Shown here piece after piece: positions 1 to 5,596 of a stretch of 8,465 bases of DNA (positions within the stretch are counted from its first letter, which is position 1; each line of letters begins with the position of its first letter). Position numbers and translations under genes: made by a program. The notes under the pieces were generated by a model. It saw nothing but the letters and a program-made list of their open reading frames with translations. It did no database searches and was not told the DNA's origin. The DNA comes from Anaerolinea sp. (GTDB lineage: Bacteria > Chloroflexota > Anaerolineae > JAAEKA01): assembly GCA_014879765.1 (NCBI GenBank), contig JACSRL010000397.1:1-8465 (forward strand), given 5' to 3'.

Positions 1-594
1 GGCAGCATCGGCCACGTGGGCTGTCTGAGCTTCTATCCCACCAAGAACCTGGGCGCCTATGGCGACGCGGGCATGGTGGTGACCAACGACGCCGCGCTGG
101 CCGACAAGCTGGACGTGCTGCGCCGCCAGGGGGGCAAGACCAAGTATTTCCATCAGGTGTTGGGCTTCAACAGCCGGCTGGACACCATGCAGGCCGCGGT
201 GCTGCGGGTGAAATTGCGCTATCTGGAGCGTTGGCAGGAGGCGCGCCGCGCGGCCGCGCGGCGCTACGACGAGCTGCTGGCCGCCTCTGGCGCGCCGGTC
301 GCCACCCCTTACGTGCGCTCCGACGTGCGCCACGTCTATCATCAGTACACCATCCGTGCGCCACAGCGCGATGCGCTGGCCCAACACTTGCAGCAGCGCG
401 GCGTCGGCACCATGATCTACTACCCGCTGCCGCTGCACCTGCAAGGGCTGTACAGCGAGCTGGGCATGGCCGAGGGTTCGCTGCCCAACGCCGAGGCCGC
501 CGGCCATGAGGTGCTTTCCCTGCCCATGTTCCCTGAGCTGAGCGCGGCGCAGCAGGAGGAGATCGTGGCGGCGGTGGCGGGCTTCTACCGGTGA
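1..594 (+). CDS. DegT/DnrJ/EryC1/StrS family PLP-dependent sugar aminotransferase, C-terminal part (5' end outside window)
   Basis: The reading frame is open from base 1 to a TGA at 592-594. The 197 codons seen are roughly the C-terminal half of a family usually near 360-380 residues. The motif SFYPTKNLGAYGDAG near the left edge carries the lysine (15th visible residue, bases 43-45) that forms the Schiff base with PLP in this family. Downstream, GFNSRLDTMQAAVL and the C-terminal GVGTMIYYPLPLHLQ are typical family blocks. These enzymes transaminate nucleotide-linked keto-sugars in the cytoplasm with glutamate as the usual donor. The following gene is a WbpI/WecB-type epimerase, so a WbpE-like role (amination of UDP-3-keto-GlcNAcA) is a reasonable inference, but the sequence cannot prove the substrate. 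The stop overlaps the next GTG start (GTGA), implying translational coupling. The GTG at base 16 is internal, not the true start. Confidence 0.93.
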   Translation, partial: GSIGHVGCLSFYPTKNLGAYGDAGMVVTNDAALADKLDVLRRQGGKTKYFHQVLGFNSRLDTMQAAVLRVKLRYLERWQEARRAAARRYDELLAASGAPVATPYVRSDVRHVYHQYTIRAPQRDALAQHLQQRGVGTMIYYPLPLHLQGLYSELGMAEGSLPNAEAAGHEVLSLPMFPELSAAQQEEIVAAVAGFYR

Positions 595-1676
595 ACATCC
601 TCACCGTCGTCGGCGCGCGACCGCAGTTCATCAAGGCCGCGCCGGTCAGCCGGGCGCTGCGGGCGCGCCATCGCGAGGTGCTGGTACACACCGGCCAGCA
701 CTACGACGCCGGCATGTCGGACATCTTCTTCGCCGAGCTGGGCATCCCCCAGCCGGACATCAACCTGGGCATCGGCTCAGGCAGCCACGGCCAGCAGACC
801 GGCCGCATGGTGATGGCCATCGAGGAGGTGTTGCTGGCGGAGCGTCCCGACTGGACGCTGGTCTATGGCGACACCAACTCGACCCTGGCCGGCGCGCTGG
901 CTGCGGTCAAGCTGGGCATACCGGTGGCCCACGTGGAGGCCGGGCTGCGCAGCTTCAACCGCGCCATGCCTGAGGAGCACAACCGGGTGCTCACCGACCA
1001 CTGCGCCGACCTGCTCTTCTGCCCCACGGCCACCGCGGTGGAGCTGCTGGCGGCCGAAGGGCTGACGACCGGCGTGCATCTGGTGGGCGACGTGATGGTG
1101 GACGCGCTGCGCCAGCACGCCGACCTGGCCCGGCAGCGCTCCGAGGTGCTGGTCCGGCTGGGGCTGAGGCCGCAGGGCTATTGCCTGGCCACGGTACACA
1201 GACCCTACAACACCGATGTGCCGGAGAACCTGCGCAGCATCCTGGCCGCCTTGGGCGATATCCATCAACAGACCGGGCGGCCGGCGGTGCTGCCGCTGCA
1301 CCCCCGCACTCGCGGCCGGCTGGAGGCGCTGGCGCTGACGCCGCCGGCCGGCGTGCTGCTGATCGACCCCGTCGGCTATCTGGACATGCTGGCGCTGGAG
1401 CAGGCCGCGGCCCTGATCCTGACCGATTCTGGCGGCGTTCAGAAGGAGGCCTACACCTTCGCCGTGCCCTGCATCACCCTGCGGCCTGAGACCGAATGGG
1501 TCGAGACGGTGCAGGCCGGCTGGAACGTGGTGGTCGGCGCCGACCGCGGCGCCATCGTGCAGGCCGCCACCCAGCGGCGCTGGCCAGAGGGGCCGCCGCC
1601 GCTGCTCTTCGGCGACGGCCAGGCGGCCGGGCGCATCGTGGCAGCGTTGGAGGGGGCCCATGCCAGCGCCGGCTGA
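591..1676 (+). CDS. wecB: Non-hydrolysing UDP-N-acetylglucosamine 2-epimerase (WecB/WbpI family)
   Basis: The 361-residue length fits the family (about 360-380). Visible blocks in order are GARPQFIKAAPV (8-19), TGQHYD (34-39), YGDTNST (92-98), HVEAGLRSFN (114-123), MPEEHNRVLTDH (126-137), TVHRPYNTD (201-209), LPLHPRTR and LTDSGGVQKEAY. D94, E116, E128 and H203 align with the E. coli WecB catalytic residues D95, E117, E131 and H213. The enzyme inverts C2 of a UDP-GlcNAc-type sugar through an elimination/addition at the UDP bond. The TGQHYD and GSGSHGQQTG blocks resemble the WbpI/UDP-GlcNAc3NAcA branch more than classic WecB, and the neighbouring aminotransferase agrees, so the product may be a UDP-ManNAc3NAcA-type sugar (inference). 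The usual HR-x-EN motif reads HRPYN here. The GTG start overlaps the preceding stop by 4 bases; no better start lies nearby and the N-terminal beta-strand begins at once. Function class is sure, exact substrate is not. Confidence 0.93.
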   Translation: MNILTVVGARPQFIKAAPVSRALRARHREVLVHTGQHYDAGMSDIFFAELGIPQPDINLGIGSGSHGQQTGRMVMAIEEVLLAERPDWTLVYGDTNSTLAGALAAVKLGIPVAHVEAGLRSFNRAMPEEHNRVLTDHCADLLFCPTATAVELLAAEGLTTGVHLVGDVMVDALRQHADLARQRSEVLVRLGLRPQGYCLATVHRPYNTDVPENLRSILAALGDIHQQTGRPAVLPLHPRTRGRLEALALTPPAGVLLIDPVGYLDMLALEQAAALILTDSGGVQKEAYTFAVPCITLRPETEWVETVQAGWNVVVGADRGAIVQAATQRRWPEGPPPLLFGDGQAAGRIVAALEGAHASAG

Positions 1677-2811
1677 CCCGCAGCCTGATGGGGCCAAGGC
1701 CCTGCCAACCTGGCCGCGGCCCGGGCTGGTGGTGTGCATGGTCGGGCCGCACCAGCCGCGGCCGGGCGGCGTCACCACGCAGGTGGAGACGCTTTCCCGC
1801 TGCCTGCGGAGCGATGGCGTCCAGGTGCGCCCGGTGGACACCAACGTTCAGGCGCTGCGCCGGATGGGACGCATCGGATTCTGGCTGCAGCCGCTGGGAC
1901 AACTGGCCATGGCGCCCTGGCGGCTGTGGCGGGCCAGCCGCGGCGCGGATCTGATCCACGTCCATCTGGCGTCGTTCTGGGGCTTCTACCTGCCCATGCT
2001 GGCCATCGTCTGGGTGCGACTGTGGCGCAAGATTCCGGTGGTGGCCACCTATCATGGCGGCCGGGCGGAACAGTTCGTGGCCGCCCAGCGGCGCTTTATC
2101 CGGGCCCTGCTCTACCCGATCGACTTCTTGCTGACGCCGGCGCGTGTGATCGGCGCGGTCTTCGATGAGCTGGGACTGTCGACCCTGGTCATGCCCAACG
2201 TGGTCGCCATCGACATGCCCCTCGCGCGGCGCACGAGGCCGCTGAACAGCGACAACAGCCCAGCGCCGCTGCTTCTGTGGATCAAACGCTTCGACGCCTC
2301 CGGCAATCCCCTGTTGATGGTGAACGCGTATGCGCTCCTGTTGCAACGCATCCCGCAGGCGCGGCTGTTGATGATCGGCGAGGGGCCGCGGCTGGCCGAA
2401 GCTCAGGCGTTGGCCGCCGAGCTGGGCGCGCCGGTGGAGTTCGGCGGCCAAATCAGCCGTCAGGAACTGCTGCCAATCTATGCCGTGGCCGATCTCTTCG
2501 TCAGCTCCAGCGCCATCGATATCCAGCCCAACACCCTGCTGGAAGCCTCGATCATGGGCCTGCCGATCGTGGCCACAGCCGTGGGCGGCGTGCCGGAGAT
2601 GGTACACGACGGCGTCGATGCGCTGCTGGCGCCGCCCGACGATGCTGCCGCCTTGGCCCAGGCCATCGGACGCGTGCTGTGCGAGCCGGGCCTGGCCCAA
2701 CGGCTGAGCCAGGCCGCCCAGGCCAACGCCCAACGGTTCACCTGGCCGGCCGTGCGGCCGCAACTGGCGGCGGTGTATGGCCAGGCGCTGAGACGGTCGG
2801 CCGGGCAGTGA
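1660..2811 (+). CDS. Glycosyltransferase family 4 (GT-B fold)
   Basis: This 383-residue protein has the two Rossmann-like halves of a GT-B enzyme. The N-terminal acceptor half begins about residue 23 (LVVCMVGP) with the glycine loop PGGVTTQVE (35-43) and TYHGG (130-134). The C-terminal donor half begins near residue 204 (LLLWIKRFD), followed by LLMIGEGPRL and the donor-site signature at 287-295, which reads DIQPNTLLE. GT4 enzymes normally have E-x7-E here; this one has D287-x7-E295. A hydrophobic helix (about 102-128, LPMLAIVWV) may contact the membrane. It probably adds one sugar from a nucleotide donor to a lipid-linked or polymer acceptor at the inner membrane face; donor and acceptor are unknown. 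The ATG lies inside the preceding gene (17-base overlap), preceded by GGAGGGGG (1649-1656), which supports this start. About 20 proline-rich residues precede the fold, so the true start could be slightly downstream. Confidence 0.9.
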   Translation: MPAPADPQPDGAKALPTWPRPGLVVCMVGPHQPRPGGVTTQVETLSRCLRSDGVQVRPVDTNVQALRRMGRIGFWLQPLGQLAMAPWRLWRASRGADLIHVHLASFWGFYLPMLAIVWVRLWRKIPVVATYHGGRAEQFVAAQRRFIRALLYPIDFLLTPARVIGAVFDELGLSTLVMPNVVAIDMPLARRTRPLNSDNSPAPLLLWIKRFDASGNPLLMVNAYALLLQRIPQARLLMIGEGPRLAEAQALAAELGAPVEFGGQISRQELLPIYAVADLFVSSSAIDIQPNTLLEASIMGLPIVATAVGGVPEMVHDGVDALLAPPDDAAALAQAIGRVLCEPGLAQRLSQAAQANAQRFTWPAVRPQLAAVYGQALRRSAGQ

Positions 2812-2831
2812 ACTGACAGAAAGGGTTCCCC

Positions 2832-3788
2832 ATGTCCAAGAATTCATCGGTAGCACTGATCACCGGCATTGCCGGCTTCTGCGGCAGCTATCTGGCCGAG
2901 CTGCTGGCCGCCGAGGGACGGCGCGTGGTGGGACTGGATGCGTCGGGCGAGGGAGGCCAGCGGCTGCGCGGGCTGGGCCTGGATGTTGTCGTGCATCAGG
3001 CAGACCTGACCGACGCCTTGGGACTGCGCGCGCTGATCGCCGAAGTCCAGCCCGATCAGGTCTACCACCTGGCCGCGCTGACCAACCCGGCCGCGCCCTA
3101 CCGCCGGCTGTACGAAGTCAACGTCTACGGCACGATCCATCTGTTGGAGGCGCTGGCCGCGGCCGCGCCCGCGGCCGCCCTGCTGCTGGCCGGCTCCAGC
3201 GCCCAGTATGGCCCGACGCGGCCGGAGGAGAACCCCATCGGCGAGGGGCAGGAGTTCCGGCCCATCACTCAGTACGCTGTGACCAAGGCCACCCAGGACC
3301 TGCTGGGCGGCATGGCCGCGGCGGCCGGCCAGCGGGTCGTGCGCGCCCGCAGCTTCAACATCATCGGCCCGCGCCAGGGCGCTCAGTTTGCCAGCGCCGC
3401 CTTTGCCCGCCAGATTGCCGAGATCGAGCAGGGCTCGCGGCCGCCGGTGATCGAGGTGGGCAATCTGGCCGCGGTGCGCGATTTCGTGGACGTGCGCGAC
3501 GTGGCGCGGGCCTACGTGGCAGCCCTGACCGCCGGCCGGCCTGGCCAGGTGTACAACGTTTGCTCAGGCGTCGGTCGTAGCGTACAATCGCTGTTGGACA
3601 GGCTGCTGGCGCTGAGCAGGGTGCAGCCCATCGAAGTGCGCCCGGTGGCCGAACGCATGCAGCCGGCCGACGTGCCGGCCCAGGTGGGCAGCTACGCCCG
3701 GCTGGCGGCCGACGCCGGCTGGCGGCCGCGCATCCCGTGGGAGCAGAGCCTGCAAGACCTGCTGGATTATTGGCGCGCGGCGGTGTAG
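2832..3788 (+). CDS. NAD(P)-dependent extended SDR, GDP-4-keto-6-deoxy-D-mannose reductase (Rmd)/GDP-mannose 4,6-dehydratase-like
   Basis: The 318-residue protein is an extended short-chain dehydrogenase. The nucleotide-binding glycine motif is G12-x2-G15-x2-G18 (TGIAGFCGS), followed by an acidic residue at the end of beta-2 (GLDAS). YHLAALTNP and NVYGTIHLLEAL follow, then AGSSAQYG and the catalytic Y148-x3-K152 (QYAVTK). The later blocks SFNIIGPRQG, VGNLAAVRDFVDVRDVARAY, QVYNVCSGVGRSV and the C-terminal VGSYARLAADAGW are the pattern of the Rmd/GMD branch. Rmd reduces the 4-keto group of GDP-4-keto-6-deoxy-D-mannose to give GDP-D-rhamnose; a related reductase or a 4,6-dehydratase activity is possible. 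It starts 20 bases after the glycosyltransferase stop with AAAGGG (2820-2825) upstream of ATG, so it is probably the last gene of the glycan operon. Ala/Leu-rich stretches (about 103-119) are compositional only. Confidence 0.88.
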   Translation: MSKNSSVALITGIAGFCGSYLAELLAAEGRRVVGLDASGEGGQRLRGLGLDVVVHQADLTDALGLRALIAEVQPDQVYHLAALTNPAAPYRRLYEVNVYGTIHLLEALAAAAPAAALLLAGSSAQYGPTRPEENPIGEGQEFRPITQYAVTKATQDLLGGMAAAAGQRVVRARSFNIIGPRQGAQFASAAFARQIAEIEQGSRPPVIEVGNLAAVRDFVDVRDVARAYVAALTAGRPGQVYNVCSGVGRSVQSLLDRLLALSRVQPIEVRPVAERMQPADVPAQVGSYARLAADAGWRPRIPWEQSLQDLLDYWRAAV

Positions 3789-3820
3789 GTCACGCCGCAG
3801 CGCCGCCGGTCACGCCACGG

Positions 3821-3838
3821 CGCCGATTTCAATCGGCG
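3821..3838 (+). terminator. Hairpin after the glycan operon, possible weak terminator
   Basis: A perfect 7-bp stem (CGCCGAT/ATCGGCG) with a TTCA loop lies 33 bases after the reductase stop. No T-tract follows, so it is not a canonical intrinsic terminator. It could be a processing or Rho-associated 3' end structure, or just a chance palindrome in GC-rich DNA. Confidence 0.3.
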
Positions 3839-3876
3839 GCTGGCACAGCCAAGCATGCAAAAGCAAGCTGGCGGCG

Positions 3877-3918
3877 CACGCATCACGTTTCACGCATCAC
3901 GCATCACGCATCACCATG
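3877..3918 (+). repeat. Heptanucleotide tandem repeat (CACGCAT)n ending in the hydantoinase start codon
   Basis: Six consecutive 7-base units are CACGCAT, CACGTTT, CACGCAT, CACGCAT, CACGCAT and CACCATG. Four are identical, one differs by two bases, and the last contributes the ATG at 3916-3918. The array occupies the place where a ribosome binding site should be, and no purine-rich Shine-Dalgarno is present. Short tandem heptamers of this kind occur as intergenic families in some bacteria; whether this genome has more copies cannot be seen here. Slippage would change the spacing of upstream signals. Confidence 0.85.
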
Positions 3919-5550
3919 TCACAACAACTCCTGATCCAAAACGGCACATTGATCACCCCGGCCGGCGAGCTGCCCGGCGATCTGCGCATCGTCGGCGAGC
4001 GCATCCACAGCATCGGCGCTCGATTCGAGCCGGAACTGGGGGAGGAGGTGCTGGACGCCACCGGCTGCGTGGTGCTGCCCGGCCTGGTGGACCCCCATAC
4101 CCACATCCAACTGGACACCGGCATCTACAAGACTCCCGACGACTGGGCGGTGGGCACCCGCACCGCGGCGTGCGGCGGTGTCACCACGGTCATCGACTTC
4201 GCCACCCAGTTCCCCGGCCAGGATGTGCGCCAGGCCGTGGCCAACCGCCTGGCCGAGGCCCATGACCTGGCCGCGATCGACTATGGCTTGCACGTGATGC
4301 TGACCGTGCTGCCGGAGACCGACGAGGAGCTGGAGGGCTGGATGGCCGACCTGGTCGAGCTGGGCACGCCGTCGGCCAAGGTCTATACCACCTACCGGCC
4401 CAACTATTACCAGGACGATGACAGCCTGCTGCGCGTGCTGCGGGCGGCCGGCCGGCGGGGGGTGGTGGTGATGGTGCATGCGGAAAACGACGCGCTGGTC
4501 AGCGCGGCCACCGCGCGCCTGGTCGCGGCCGGCCAGACCAGTCTGGCCCACCACGGCGCAGCGCGGCCCGCGCTGGCCGAGGTGGAGGCGGTGCAGCGCA
4601 TGTTGCTGCTGGCCAGGGAGGCCAACTGCCCGCTCTATGTGGTGCATAACTCGGCGGCGCGCTCGGCCGAGCTGATCCACGCCGCACGGCAGGCAGGCCA
4701 GACTGCATGGAGCGAGACCTGTCCCCAATATCTGACGCTGGACGAGCGGGTCTATGCCGGCGAGCACCCGGAATGGGGCATCATGCAGCCGCCGCTGCGC
4801 CACCCGGCCGAACGGGAGCGCCTTTGGGAGCTGGTGGCCTCCGGCGCGGTCAACAGCATCGGCACCGATCACTGCGACTACACCCTGCTGCAAAAGCATG
4901 GCCTGGAGCCGCTGAACAGCCAGGCTGTTCAGGAGGTGCTGGCCAGGCTGCCTGAGGAGGAACGGGAGATGGTGGTGCTGCGGGCCGGCCTGCGCGATGG
5001 CTGGCAGCGCGAGTGGGGCGAGGTGGCGCAGGTCATGGGCACCTCGCGCGATGCCATTCGCCGGCTGGAGAACGACGCGATACGCCGTCTGCAAGAGGGC
5101 AACGGCGCGCTGGCCACCCTGCAAGCCGCCGTCGCCGCCGATGGCAAGCCCCGCCTGCCCTTCACCCAGACCCCTGGCGGCATCCCCGGCCTGGAGACCA
5201 TGCTGCCGCTGCTGGCCAGCGACGGGGTAGCCGCCGGCCGCATCACCTGGCCACGGCTGGCGGAGCTGACCTCGGCCAACCCGGCCCGCATCTTTGGGCT
5301 GTACCCGCGCAAGGGCGCCTTGCTGCCCGGCAGCGACGCCGATGTGGTGGTCTTCGATCCCATGACAGAGACGACGATCAAGGCCGCCGACCTGCACAAC
5401 ATCGCCGGCTACACCCCCTACGAAGGACGCCGGGTGCGCGGCCGGGTGCGTTTCACCGTCAGCCGCGGGCTGGTGGTGTGCAAGGGGGGCGAGTTCACCG
5501 GCCACCGCGGCTGGGGGCATCTGGTGGAGGGAAAAAAAACCATGGGTTAG
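3916..5550 (+). CDS. Dihydropyrimidinase/D-hydantoinase-like amidohydrolase with an internal sigma-70 region 4-like insertion
   Basis: The 544-residue protein is a cyclic-amidohydrolase of the dihydropyrimidinase/hydantoinase/allantoinase group. An N-terminal beta-sandwich strand (LLIQNGTLITPAGE) leads to the TIM barrel. The expected binuclear metal residues are all visible: H61 and H63 (DPHTH), K155 (PSAKVYTTY, the lysine normally carboxylated), H188 (VMVHAEND), H244 (YVVHNSA) and D318 (GTDHC). SETCPQYLTLD and PPLRHPAER are family blocks; the C-terminal beta-sandwich includes KGALLPGSDADVVVFDP. Family members open cyclic amide rings (hydantoins, dihydropyrimidines); the substrate is unknown. 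Two usual substrate-contact positions differ: the family's S-P-P-L-R reads QPPLR and P-N-G reads PGG. The family norm is about 460 residues; the excess of about 80 lies at about 330-411, directly after D318, and looks like sigma-70 region 4 (separate entry). The ATG start fits the first beta-strand. It stands alone, 127 bases after the glycan operon. Confidence 0.9.
   Translation: MSQQLLIQNGTLITPAGELPGDLRIVGERIHSIGARFEPELGEEVLDATGCVVLPGLVDPHTHIQLDTGIYKTPDDWAVGTRTAACGGVTTVIDFATQFPGQDVRQAVANRLAEAHDLAAIDYGLHVMLTVLPETDEELEGWMADLVELGTPSAKVYTTYRPNYYQDDDSLLRVLRAAGRRGVVVMVHAENDALVSAATARLVAAGQTSLAHHGAARPALAEVEAVQRMLLLAREANCPLYVVHNSAARSAELIHAARQAGQTAWSETCPQYLTLDERVYAGEHPEWGIMQPPLRHPAERERLWELVASGAVNSIGTDHCDYTLLQKHGLEPLNSQAVQEVLARLPEEEREMVVLRAGLRDGWQREWGEVAQVMGTSRDAIRRLENDAIRRLQEGNGALATLQAAVAADGKPRLPFTQTPGGIPGLETMLPLLASDGVAAGRITWPRLAELTSANPARIFGLYPRKGALLPGSDADVVVFDPMTETTIKAADLHNIAGYTPYEGRRVRGRVRFTVSRGLVVCKGGEFTGHRGWGHLVEGKKTMG
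4912..4932. repeat. Perfect 9-bp inverted repeat at the left border of the sigma-like insert
   Basis: CTGAACAGC (4912-4920) and its exact complement GCTGTTCAG (4924-4932) are separated by CAG. The dyad lies in the coding sequence where amidohydrolase similarity gives way to the sigma-like segment. It could be a remnant of the insertion event, an operator-like site or an mRNA hairpin; chance is not excluded. No matching copy is seen at the right border. Confidence 0.5.
4924..5094 (+). other. Sigma-70 region 4-like helix-turn-helix inserted within the amidohydrolase
   Basis: Residues 337-393 of the amidohydrolase do not fit the enzyme family but read as region 4 of a primary-type sigma factor. 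VLARLPEEEREMVVLRAGL corresponds to region 4.1 (family pattern VLxxLxxRExxVLxLRFGL), then the spacer RDGWQREW, then the HTH GEVAQVMGTS followed by RDAIRRLENDAIRRLQ (sigma pattern GVTRERIRQIEAKALRKLR). Aligned to E. coli sigma-70, R378, D379 and R382 match R584, E585 and R588, which contact the -35 element. The family's FGL is AGL here, and the acidic contact is D rather than E. The frame continues unbroken from enzyme into insert and back (GGIPGLET at 421-428). The similarity is read by eye, without a profile search. Whether the module binds DNA, binds another protein or is a structural insertion is unknown. Confidence 0.75.
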
Positions 5551-5557
5551 CAGATGA

Positions 5558-5596
5558 CGCGGATCGAGAAACAGGCCGGCGGCTCTCTCATCCGCG
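5558..5596. terminator. Hairpin between convergent genes, possible bidirectional terminator
   Basis: CGCGGAT (5558-5564) pairs with ATCCGCG (5590-5596), and GAGA (5566-5569) extends the stem against TCTC (5586-5589), with a one-base bulge and a GC-rich loop. It lies 7 bases past the amidohydrolase stop and contains the ABC-F stop codon. No T-run follows directly on either strand. A T8 run does occur on the minus strand at 5539-5532, about 18 bases beyond the stem, which is farther than in a standard intrinsic terminator. Confidence 0.35.

Noticed and set aside
777..2856. Minus-strand open frames opposite the epimerase and glycosyltransferase
   Set aside because: They shadow genes with clear catalytic motifs and have no ribosome binding site or family likeness.
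3155..3180. GC-only palindromic stretch (GCGGCCGCG and its complement) in the reductase gene
   Set aside because: It is explained by an alanine-rich segment encoded with GCG/GCC codons. It is not at a gene boundary.
4912..4932. LexA-type SOS box at the 9-bp dyad
   Set aside because: The spacing between the GAAC and GTTC halves does not fit the known CGAAC-N4-GTTCG or CTG-N10-CAG boxes.
3919..5520. Long open frame (533 codons) antisense to the amidohydrolase
   Set aside because: The translation is rich in Gly, Ala, Arg, Gln and His without family motifs. It mirrors the GC-rich codon bias of the real gene on the plus strand.
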